Shown: one piece after another, positions 1-5,083 of the stretch
Layout of the letters: each line of letters opens with the position of its first letter
Numbering within the stretch: position 1 is the first letter of the stretch
Assembly: GCA_937864375.1 (NCBI GenBank)
Contig: CALMJO010000255.1
Coordinates: forward strand, 1-6,252
From: an uncultured Spirochaetota bacterium
Lineage (GTDB): Bacteria > Spirochaetota > UBA4802 > UBA5368
Direction: 5' to 3'
Length of the DNA: 6,252 bases
Position numbers and translations under genes: made by a program
The notes under the pieces: generated by a model
Seen by the model: the letters and a program-made list of their open reading frames with translations, nothing else
Databases searched by the model: none
Told to the model about the DNA's origin: nothing

Positions 1-567
1 CCCGAGGACCAGGTGCGCAAGGCAGGCTCCGCGGGCAGGCCCGTACTCAACGTGGAAACGAGGCTCATGGACGACGACGGGAACTTTCTTCCCGCCGGCG
101 AGGTGGGCGAGATCGTCCACCGCTCGGGCCACGTGATGACCGGGTACCTGAACGATCCGGACAAAACCGCGGAGGCCTTCGCGCACGGCTGGTTTCACAG
201 CGGGGACCTGGGAAAATTCGACGAGGACGGATACCTCTACGTGGTTGACCGCAAGAAGGACATGATAAAGACCGGCGGCGAGAATGTCGCCTCGCGCGAG
301 GTTGAGGAGGTGCTCTACCAGTTTCCCGACGTCGAGGAGGTCGCGGTCATAGGGCTTCCCGATCCCAAGTGGATCGAGATCGTCGCCGCGGTGGTGGTTC
401 CCAAGAAGGGAGCGAAGTTCTCCGAACAGGATATAAAGGGATTCGCGAAGGAGAGGCTCGCGGGCTTCAAGTGCCCCAAGAAGATTTTTATCGTCGACAG
501 GCTTCCCAAGAATCCCTCGGGCAAGATCCTCAAGAGAGAGCTCAAGGCGGAGCTTGAGTATAACTGA
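1..567 (+). CDS. Acyl-CoA synthetase (AMP-forming, FadD-like), C-terminal part, 5' cut by window edge
   Basis: The open frame runs from base 1 to a TGA at 565-567, giving 188 residues; full-length family members have about 500-560, so roughly the last third is visible. The family activates a carboxylic acid with ATP to an acyl-adenylate and then transfers it to coenzyme A. Visible core motifs are HSGDLG (Asp69 in the visible numbering, ribose/AMP contact), then DGYLYVVDRKKD with the hinge Arg84, the KTGGENV segment and a following REVEEVL helix. The C-terminal PSGKILKREL carries the expected catalytic lysine at visible residue 175. The GTG at position 13 is only an internal codon, not the start, because the frame continues to the window edge with conserved sequence. 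The motifs fit medium- or long-chain fatty acyl-CoA ligases, but the substrate cannot be set without the N-terminal pocket. Transcription probably ends at the hairpin at 596-627, so the gene is not in an operon with what follows. Confidence 0.93.
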   Translation, partial: PEDQVRKAGSAGRPVLNVETRLMDDDGNFLPAGEVGEIVHRSGHVMTGYLNDPDKTAEAFAHGWFHSGDLGKFDEDGYLYVVDRKKDMIKTGGENVASREVEEVLYQFPDVEEVAVIGLPDPKWIEIVAAVVVPKKGAKFSEQDIKGFAKERLAGFKCPKKIFIVDRLPKNPSGKILKRELKAELEYN

Positions 568-595
568 GACTGGGAAAGCAAGACCTTTAAATTCT

Positions 596-627
596 GAAGC
601 CGGGTCATTCAACCCGGCTTCACTTTT
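596..627 (+). terminator. Rho-independent terminator of the acyl-CoA synthetase gene
   Basis: A perfect 10-bp stem, GAAGCCGGGT (596-605) with ACCCGGCTTC (612-621), closes a 6-base loop (606-611). It is followed by ACTTTT. It lies 28 bases after the stop codon, on the same strand. The T tract is short, but the stem is G+C-rich and perfectly paired. Confidence 0.85.
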
Positions 628-869
628 GTGCGCATGGCGGAGATGTTCGATTTGCAGCCGGCATATCCGGCCTATGAATCGCGGAAAGCGAACAATAATT
701 GTTTTTATACATAATTGATTTTTTTTGACTTTTTACCAGCATTATTTACTATGCTATCGGTGACCGGATTCGTCTTGTCCAACGGCACGGAAAATTCGCG
801 CGTTGCCCGTATTCACGGATTTTATTCGCTCTGCCGGGGGTAGAGTATTTAGCGCGAAGAGCTTTGTAA
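628..869. other. Non-coding stretch between terminator and delta-60 repeat region
   Basis: No convincing gene is seen in the 302 bases between the ligase stop (567) and the first in-frame codon of the repeat protein (870). It holds the terminator, an A+T-rich patch (about 690-750) and a possible promoter. Frame 1 from TTG 715 or ATG 751 to a TAG at 841 encodes a short, hydrophobic, signal-peptide-like stretch (FLPALFTMLSVTGFVLSNG). It may be a relic of the missing start of the downstream gene, or a chance product of the T-rich DNA. Confidence 0.5.
725..752 (+). promoter_or_regulatory. Possible sigma-70-type promoter upstream of the delta-60 repeat gene
   Basis: TTGACT (725-730) resembles a -35 box (5 of 6). 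It is followed 16 bases later by TACTAT (747-752), a weak -10 (4 of 6), in an A+T-rich patch that stands out from its surroundings. If real it would drive the delta-60 repeat gene. It conflicts with the alternative reading of 715-843 as a coding relic. Confidence 0.35.
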
Positions 870-2153
870 GGACGCTGGTACCGCCTGAACACGTCCACGG
901 GGAGTTCCCTGCCTCTCACGCCCACGAATACCAATTCGGGAACCATCGACACTTCTTTTGATGCGGATGGAAAACAGACGGTTAGTTTAGATAATATTAG
1001 ATCCGTAGCCGTTCAATCCGACGGAAAAATCGTTGCGGCGGGAAATTACTTAATCTCAAGCACAAATCTTGCCGAGGCGCGCCTGAATACCAACGGGTCG
1101 CTGGATACAAGCTTCAGTACCGACGGCTATGTCTACCAGGTATACGGAACTTCATCTATCGGTTATGCCGTCGGGATTCAAACCGACGGAAAGATTGTGG
1201 TGGCGGGAGAGTGCGATAATTCCGGCAGAAAATTCCTCGTCATGAGGTTCAACTCGAATGGTTCACTTGATACAAGCTTCAGCGGTGACGGCATTGTAAC
1301 GACGTCAATCGGCACTTCCTGCGCGGCATATTCCGTCGCGGTCCAGGCCGACGGTAAAATCATAGCCGCGGGAACAAGCGAAGACAAGGACTTTGCCCTG
1401 GCCCGTTACAACACCGACGGATCATTGGATACATCCTTTGATGGCGACGGAATGCTCACCCAGCATATGGGGGATGCAGGTGCCGGTGAACAGATTAATA
1501 CCATTGCCCTCCAGACGGATGGAAAGATAATGGTTGCAGGATACGCAACAGTCACGAATGAAGTATGGGCTATTGCGCGATTCAACAGCAACGGTACCCT
1601 GGATACCGGATTCGGAACCGGCGGAAAAAGCATTGAATGGACACACTCCAATCCAGCGGATGAAATCGCTCATGGACCATCGCCGGGTAACAAGCTTGGT
1701 ATTCAATCGATCGCCCTGCAATCCGATGGAAAAATTGCGGCCACGGGATACGATTAAGGCTGGGACCCGATTAGCGGGGGCACGGGGGACTGGACTCTGG
1801 ATTTCAGAACGATACGCTTTACTTCCGGCGGAGCAACGGATACCTCGTTTGGTACTTCCGGCTATGTAGTTACACCTATCGTAACAGGCACAAACGCGGG
1901 AAATGATATACCATACGGATTGATCGTACAGGCAGATGGAAAAATACTGGTAGGAGGTTCCGGATATTACGGCACTAACTATAACCAGACCATTGTCCGC
2001 TATGAAGCCGATGGCGCTATTGACGGTTCATTTGGCGTCAGCGGGAAAAAGCAGGGAGAGGTCGTGGGAAACGTTACCTGCAAGATCGCAGTTCAGAATG
2101 ACGGGAAAATTATCATTGGTGGCGGAAACATAATAGCGAGGTACTATCCGTAG
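870..2153 (+). pseudogene. Delta-60 repeat (beta-propeller-like) surface/secreted protein gene, broken
   Basis: One reading frame from 870 to the TAG at 2151-2153 encodes seven tandem delta-60-type repeats. Each has a GSLDTSF-like motif followed by a VAVQADGKIVAAG-like motif. The repeats are thought to form a beta-propeller-like fold in secreted or surface proteins; no enzymatic function can be assigned. Two lesions are visible. First, a TAA at 1755-1757 interrupts the frame after AATGYD, yet the same frame continues with clear repeats (TDTSFGTSG, QADGKILVGG, QNDGKIIIGG). Second, no ATG, GTG or TTG occurs in frame between 870 and a GTG at 1197, which is inside the second repeat, and a TAA at 867 blocks extension. 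No signal peptide is therefore present in frame. The end, NIIARYYP, looks like a natural C-terminus. Either the gene has decayed or the assembly contains errors. Its base composition looks less G+C-rich than the ligase and JetD-like genes. Confidence 0.8.
945..2132 (+). repeat. Seven delta-60 protein repeats
   Basis: Units are marked by the [LIT]-D-[TG]-[SG]-F motif starting at 945, 1101, 1266, 1425, 1599, 1836 and 2019. Spacings are 52, 55, 53, 58, 79 and 61 codons. The long 79-codon unit is the one carrying the in-frame stop and has an insert around GWDPISGGTGDWTLDF. The last three units have diverged most from the consensus (TDTSF, IDGSF, DGKILVGG, DGKIIIGG). At DNA level the units share only short stretches such as GACGG(A/T)AAAAT. 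Confidence 0.8.
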
Positions 2154-2272
2154 GCGTGAATGAAATATTTTCTTAGTTTCAATCCATGCTGAATCAACGG
2201 ATAGCAGATGGTACAACATAAAGGGTACCCATATAAACTGACACCGTGCGCTATTCTGCAATCACCCGCACC

Positions 2273-2279
2273 AAGGAGG
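2273..2279 (+). promoter_or_regulatory. Ribosome binding site deciding the hydrolase start
   Basis: AAGGAGG lies 5 bases before the ATG at 2285. It selects that ATG over the in-frame upstream GTG at 2246, which has no such site and would put 13 polar residues ahead of the membrane anchor. Confidence 0.85.
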
Positions 2280-2284
2280 CCATA

Positions 2285-3355
2285 ATGCTTAAAAAGATTC
2301 TGATCATAGCCGGAATAGTGCTGGCAGCGGCAATCATCGTGCTGGGATACCTCTGGTACGCCATGGGCAAACCCATGTACGAACCTGGCATGGTGAAAAA
2401 TGGCAAGAACCTACGCGCACCCCTGGATCCACCGCAGCAGACCGGTGAAGCCGATTACTGGCTTGTAGAAAAGGATATTAAGCTCTATCATTTTTCTTCA
2501 GGGAACGGGAAAAACGTCCTGGTTGTTCACGGCGGCCCCGGGTTCCCCATGGACAAGCCCCTCTCGGCCTTGAGCGACGTGAAGTATCGCTTCCACTATT
2601 ACGACCAGAGAGGCTGCGGCAGGTCGACGAAGCCCTTTGACCGATTCTCCGGCTCAAACTATTTCGAAAACATGAAAACCCTGGAACACACTCTTGGCCT
2701 GGGAGCGCAGGTCGCGGACATCGAAAGAATTCGAAGAATACTGAACGTGGACAGGCTTGCCCTGATGGGCCATTCCTTCGGGGCCTTTCTCGCCGTATTA
2801 TACGCGGCCGAATTTCCCGAAAGGGTCGAGTCGCTGGTTCTCGTCTCGCCCGCCGCGGTGCTCGCCCTTCCCTCGGAGTCCGGTGATTTCTACGGGCGCA
2901 TCAACGAGCTCTTGCCCGAGAACATGAAAAATGATTTCAAGAATTTTCAGGCCCGATATTTCGATTTCCAGAACATATTCTCGAAAAGCGAGGCTGATTT
3001 GAGCGGGCTGAACCTTGAATTCTTGAAATACTACGGGCCGGCAGCGAAGGCCGCGGGCATGCCCCTGCCGGAATTCAGGAGGCCCGTGGGCTCCAACGGT
3101 TGGATGACCTTCGGGATGTTGTTCAGCATGGGTAAAACGCACGATTACAGGAAAGCGCTCACCAATCCGTCCATTCCCGCCCTGGTGATTCACGGGGCAA
3201 AAGACCTCCAGAGCGAGCAGGGGAGCAGGGAATACTGCGGCATCCTCAAAAACTCGAAGCTCGTGGTACTGGAGAAGGCCGGTCACTTTGGTTTCAATGA
3301 CCAGCCCGCTGAATTTTCTAAGACTGTGCGGGATTTCCTGGATACAATCAAATAA
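2285..3355 (+). CDS. Membrane-anchored alpha/beta hydrolase, S33 proline iminopeptidase-like
   Basis: A 356-residue protein. Residues 5-23 form one hydrophobic segment after MLKK, so it is probably held in the inner membrane with the catalytic domain outside the cytoplasm. The domain shows the hallmarks of the S33 (proline iminopeptidase-like) branch: HGGPG at 82-86 (oxyanion region), DQRGCGRS at 107-114, the nucleophile elbow GHSFG with Ser164, Asp307 in VIHGAKD, and His334 in KAGHFGF. The triad is complete. S33 peptidases usually remove an N-terminal proline from short peptides, but close relatives hydrolyse other amides or esters, so the substrate is open. A more variable stretch (about 195-290) sits where the lid domain is expected. 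It stands alone: 131 bases separate it from the repeat gene upstream, and a long gap follows. No clear terminator is seen after the stop. Confidence 0.9.
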   Translation: MLKKILIIAGIVLAAAIIVLGYLWYAMGKPMYEPGMVKNGKNLRAPLDPPQQTGEADYWLVEKDIKLYHFSSGNGKNVLVVHGGPGFPMDKPLSALSDVKYRFHYYDQRGCGRSTKPFDRFSGSNYFENMKTLEHTLGLGAQVADIERIRRILNVDRLALMGHSFGAFLAVLYAAEFPERVESLVLVSPAAVLALPSESGDFYGRINELLPENMKNDFKNFQARYFDFQNIFSKSEADLSGLNLEFLKYYGPAAKAAGMPLPEFRRPVGSNGWMTFGMLFSMGKTHDYRKALTNPSIPALVIHGAKDLQSEQGSREYCGILKNSKLVVLEKAGHFGFNDQPAEFSKTVRDFLDTIK

Positions 3356-3565
3356 GACCGAACGCGGCCGTCGATCGGGAATACACGGGATGAGTGTATC
3401 TTCTGCCCTGCATGTGCGCCGGACAGGCGTGTTCGAACGGCGCGATCCCAATCATGGAAAGTGCGATGGAATGGCGCTGCTTCAGCCCTGGTGACGTTGT
3501 TTACGCATAACGTTAAGCGACATGCTGGTGCTGATACCATGGCGGGAAAGCTACTGATAAATCTA

Positions 3566-3598
3566 AAACCTCACTTCGACAAGCTCGGTGCAGGCTTC
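3566..3598 (+). repeat. Degenerate intergenic direct repeat, copy 1
   Basis: This copy begins AAACCTCACTTCGACAAG. It aligns without gaps to 4342-4374 with 25 of 33 identical bases, 16 of 18 in the first part. The core TTCGACAAGCTC resembles repeated intergenic elements seen in many environmental bacterial genomes, but the family could not be named from the sequence alone. Confidence 0.5.
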
Positions 3599-3624
3599 TT
3601 CGGGAGTTTTTGAGCTGAGGGGCC

Positions 3625-3655
3625 TTGACTTTTCCGTGTTGGAAGCTTCTAGTAT
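3625..3655 (+). promoter_or_regulatory. Weak promoter candidate for the Cache gene
   Basis: TTGACT (3625-3630) resembles a -35 box. Possible -10 elements are TCTAGT (3648-3653, spacer 17) or TAGTAT (3650-3655, spacer 19), each matching 4 of 6. It would give a leader of about 180 bases containing both hairpins before the Cache gene. Confidence 0.25.
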
Positions 3656-3667
3656 TTGCTGTGAGGT

Positions 3668-3685
3668 CCGGGGAGCTTTCCCCGG
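3668..3685. repeat. Perfect 7-bp hairpin in the Cache leader
   Basis: CCGGGGA (3668-3674) pairs with TCCCCGG (3679-3685) around a GCTT loop. No T run follows on either strand, so it is not a standard terminator. It may be an RNA leader structure. Confidence 0.45.
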
Positions 3686-3780
3686 GAATAATGGGCAAAT
3701 TCCTATGTATTCATGGAAACGGTTTCGCATGTCGCACCATAGAACGGGGGAACGAGCGGAACCGCTTGAATGCAGAGGGC

Positions 3781-3819
3781 AGGCCGGCAGCACCGGAATA
3801 GGCCGTTTTGTGCCGGCCT
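3781..3819. repeat. Perfect 9-bp inverted repeat just upstream of the Cache gene RBS
   Basis: AGGCCGGCA (3781-3789) pairs with TGCCGGCCT (3811-3819) around a 21-base loop. The 3' arm ends 11 bases before the GGAGG of the Cache gene and is not followed by a T run. A role in mRNA stability or translation control is possible; chance pairing in G+C-rich DNA is the alternative. Confidence 0.4.
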
Positions 3820-3830
3820 CAAAACAGGCT

Positions 3831-3835
3831 GGAGG
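3831..3835 (+). promoter_or_regulatory. Ribosome binding site deciding the Cache protein start
   Basis: GGAGG is 8 bases before ATG 3844. It favours that start over the GTG at 3808, which would add 12 residues ahead of a normal signal peptide and would lie inside the hairpin. Confidence 0.8.
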
Positions 3836-3843
3836 TTAAAGAA

Positions 3844-4326
3844 ATGAAAAGCATTACCCGCGTCGTTTTTTCGTTGATGCTGGTCTTCATCCTGTGCGGA
3901 TTCAACCGCTTTGATCCCGCGGAGTCCCAGGCGCCCACGGAAGAGCAGCTGGTCGCGTACGTACAGGAGGCAGCCGCTTTCGCCGCCATCTACGGGAAGG
4001 AGGCGGCCGTACATGAATTCATGAAAAAGAACGGCATCTTTAACCGCGGCGAGCTGTACATCTTCGCGTATGATTATGATTGCAAGGTAGTTGCCCACGG
4101 GGCGAATCCGGAATGGGTCGGGAATGATTACTCCAAGTTGAAAGACCCGGTGTCCGGGGAGCGGACAATCCAAAAAATGGCGGACATTGCCAGGAAACAA
4201 ACGAAGGGAAAGATCACCTACAGATGGTTCCATCCCAGGACGAGAAAGATCATGACTAAGGTCGGATACGTCATGAAGGTTGATGACACCTGGTGGCTCG
4301 GGTCCGGTTTCTACGTGCCGGAATAG
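3844..4326 (+). CDS. Exported single-Cache-domain protein (sCache_2-like)
   Basis: A 160-residue protein. Residues 1-18 are an export signal (MKSITRVV then a hydrophobic run ending FILC). Residues about 33-160 match the single Cache_2-type fold: a long helix rich in Ala (QEAAAFAAIYGKEAAVHEFM), then GELYIFAYDYDCKVVAHGANP, VGNDYSKLKDP, a KITYRWFHP strand, and the ending KVGYVMKVDDTWWLGSGFYVP. Cache domains bind small ligands outside the membrane, usually as the sensor part of chemoreceptors, histidine kinases or cyclases. Here the protein ends right after the domain, with no second membrane segment or output domain, so it is a stand-alone periplasmic ligand-binding protein or needs a partner. 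Cys18 is a weak lipobox candidate (FILC is not canonical), so lipid anchoring is uncertain. The gene is single, converges on the toxin gene 63 bases away, and has direct repeats on both sides. Confidence 0.87.
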   Translation: MKSITRVVFSLMLVFILCGFNRFDPAESQAPTEEQLVAYVQEAAAFAAIYGKEAAVHEFMKKNGIFNRGELYIFAYDYDCKVVAHGANPEWVGNDYSKLKDPVSGERTIQKMADIARKQTKGKITYRWFHPRTRKIMTKVGYVMKVDDTWWLGSGFYVPE

Positions 4327-4341
4327 AACGGAATAAATTTC

Positions 4342-4374
4342 AAACCTCGCTTCGACAGGTACAGAGCGGGCTCC
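4342..4374 (+). repeat. Degenerate intergenic direct repeat, copy 2
   Basis: This copy begins AAACCTCGCTTCGACAGG, 15 bases after the Cache gene stop, in the same orientation as the copy at 3566-3598. A short inverted repeat, GCGGG-CT-CCCGC (4366-4377), overlaps its end. That hairpin is the only terminator-like structure between the converging Cache and toxin genes, and it lacks a T run. Confidence 0.5.
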
Positions 4375-4389
4375 CGCAATGGGTTGTTA

Positions 4390-4776
4390 TTACCAAATCA
4401 CCCGAACGGGATATTTTCTGAAAATGGCATCACCGCTGACAACAGGGATTTTCTCGATACTACATTGGGAGATGATCAGGCGGTCGAAGGGATCGCCGTG
4501 ATGCAACGGAAGTTCTTCGAGGCCGAAAACGTGCTCAGGGCTTATTTCGAGGAGGTCGATACCGTTCAACCGAAGTTGATCCAGCAGGAAATTCGAAACA
4601 GGTTTTGGCATATAGAGTTTGCCGATGCTCACCTTGATTGTGATTTCCCAAAGGCTCACGATGCTTAAAAGCAGGCTGTTTTCCTCCCTCAAAAAGGCCT
4701 TCGCGGCGTTTCTCCCGAGTTTCCGGTCACTTGTGACGCTCCAGAGAAATGCATTTGTATCGAGCAGGATTCTCAC
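4390..4776 (-). CDS. vapC: PIN-domain ribonuclease toxin (VapC-like)
   Basis: A 128-residue protein that fills a single PIN domain. Acidic residues expected in the Mg-dependent active site are present: Asp6 in LLDTNAF, Glu44 in SLWEITIK, Asp98 in the HGDPFDRLI motif (with Asp95) and Asp116 in VVSGDAIF. PIN toxins of type II systems cut RNA, often tRNA or rRNA; the target of this one cannot be told. The start is a GTG (4776-4774) that overlaps the antitoxin stop as GTGA, with AGGGAA (4790-4785) placed 8 bases upstream, so translation is likely coupled to the antitoxin. The HGDPFDRL region and the Phd-type partner suggest the PIN subgroup often paired with Phd/YefM antitoxins rather than classical AbrB-type VapB. 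No lesion is seen. Confidence 0.9.
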   Translation of the reverse strand: MRILLDTNAFLWSVTSDRKLGRNAAKAFLREENSLLLSIVSLWEITIKVSIGKLYMPKPVSNFLLDQLRLNGIDLLEISPEHVFGLEELPLHHGDPFDRLIISQCSIEKIPVVSGDAIFRKYPVRVIW

Positions 4777-5000
4777 GGCATATATTCCCTGAAATCTTCC
4801 AGGGGCTCGTCAAAATCGGGAGCAAACCGGATCTTTCCCGCGGCCGTGCCAAGGACGCGCTTGGCCGGCTTTTCCTCGATCACCATGAGTTTTACCAGGG
4901 GCTTCCTGCCCCGCGAGATTATGACCTCCTCCCCGGCCAGGGCGCTTCGTATGAGCCTCGAGAGGTGCGTCTTTGCCTCATGAATTGTCACTTTTTTCAT
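4773..5000 (-). CDS. Phd/YefM-family antitoxin
   Basis: A 75-residue protein. The N-terminal half has the family pattern: MKKVTIHEAKTHLSRLI, then ALAGEEVIISRGRKPLVKLM, the DNA-binding and dimerisation fold. The C-terminal tail (about 45-75) ends FDEPLEDFREYMP and is the part expected to wrap the toxin and cover its active site. The ATG at 5000 is preceded by CGGAG (5010-5006) at a spacing of 5 bases. It is the first gene of a two-gene unit and overlaps the toxin by 4 bases. Family members repress their own promoter as a complex with the toxin; the inverted repeat at 5048-5076 is the likely operator. The pair sits 83 bases downstream of the JetD-like gene on the same strand. Confidence 0.9.
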   Translation of the reverse strand: MKKVTIHEAKTHLSRLIRSALAGEEVIISRGRKPLVKLMVIEEKPAKRVLGTAAGKIRFAPDFDEPLEDFREYMP

Positions 5001-5017
5001 GATGTCTCCGTCCGGCT

Positions 5018-5027
5018 ATACCGGTAT
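5018..5027. repeat. 10-bp palindrome in the antitoxin leader
   Basis: ATACCGGTAT is a perfect palindrome lying just downstream of the predicted transcription start of the antitoxin-toxin unit and upstream of the antitoxin RBS. It could be a secondary repressor site, but it is short and may be chance. Confidence 0.3.
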
Positions 5028-5043
5028 TCTTGCGGATATCTCA

Positions 5044-5076
5044 ATGATAACTTGACTAAGAAGTTTAGTCAAGTTA
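5044..5076 (-). promoter_or_regulatory. Promoter with overlapping operator palindrome for the antitoxin-toxin operon
   Basis: On the minus strand, TTGACT (5072-5067) and TATCAT (5049-5044) are 17 bases apart, each matching 5 of 6 consensus bases. Overlaid on the -35 and spacer is a perfect inverted repeat with 12-bp arms, TAACTTGACTAA (5048-5059) and TTAGTCAAGTTA (5065-5076), around a 5-base centre. A repressor bound there would block RNA polymerase, as expected for autorepression by Phd-type antitoxins. Start of transcription would be near 5037, giving a leader of about 37 bases. The repeat begins 8 bases past the JetD-like stop codon and could also form a hairpin in that transcript. Confidence 0.75.
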
Positions 5077-5083
5077 ATATATG

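Larger units (their letters stand above)
3356..3843. other. Gene-free gap of 488 bases between hydrolase and Cache gene
   Basis: No reading frame here resembles a known protein, and frames on both strands are short or of odd composition. The gap holds one copy of a 33-base direct repeat (3566-3598), a weak promoter candidate (3625-3655), two perfect hairpins (3668-3685 and 3781-3819), and two imperfect palindromes: CGCATAACGTTAAGCG at 3504-3519 and GAAAC-G-GTTTC at 3716-3726, the latter flanked by CATG on both sides. No consensus riboswitch, including the c-di-GMP GEMM type, was recognised. The right half is likely the leader of the Cache gene. Confidence 0.55.

Noticed and set aside
2232..2237. 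TATAAA as a -10 box for the hydrolase gene
   Set aside because: No acceptable -35 box is found at 15-19 bases upstream (TGGTAC at the best position), so it was not listed as a promoter.
2798..3451. Long minus-strand open frame (217 residues)
   Set aside because: It is antisense to the hydrolase, whose catalytic motifs are clear, and its own sequence has no family resemblance; a shadow of G+C-rich codons.
3504..3519. CGCATAACGTTAAGCG looks like joined integron attC core sites (xxxTAAC / GTTRRRY)
   Set aside because: The two cores abut with no stem between them, no partner core lies 50-130 bases away, and no integrase or cassette layout is present. Kept only as an imperfect palindrome.
3588..3839. 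Possible 83-residue gene in the gap before the Cache gene
   Set aside because: No RBS at its start, odd composition, no recognisable motif, and it runs through both leader hairpins up to the Cache RBS.
4366..4377. GCGGG-CT-CCCGC as a bidirectional terminator between converging genes
   Set aside because: The loop is too small for the full stem and there is no T run on either strand; left as a note under the repeat.
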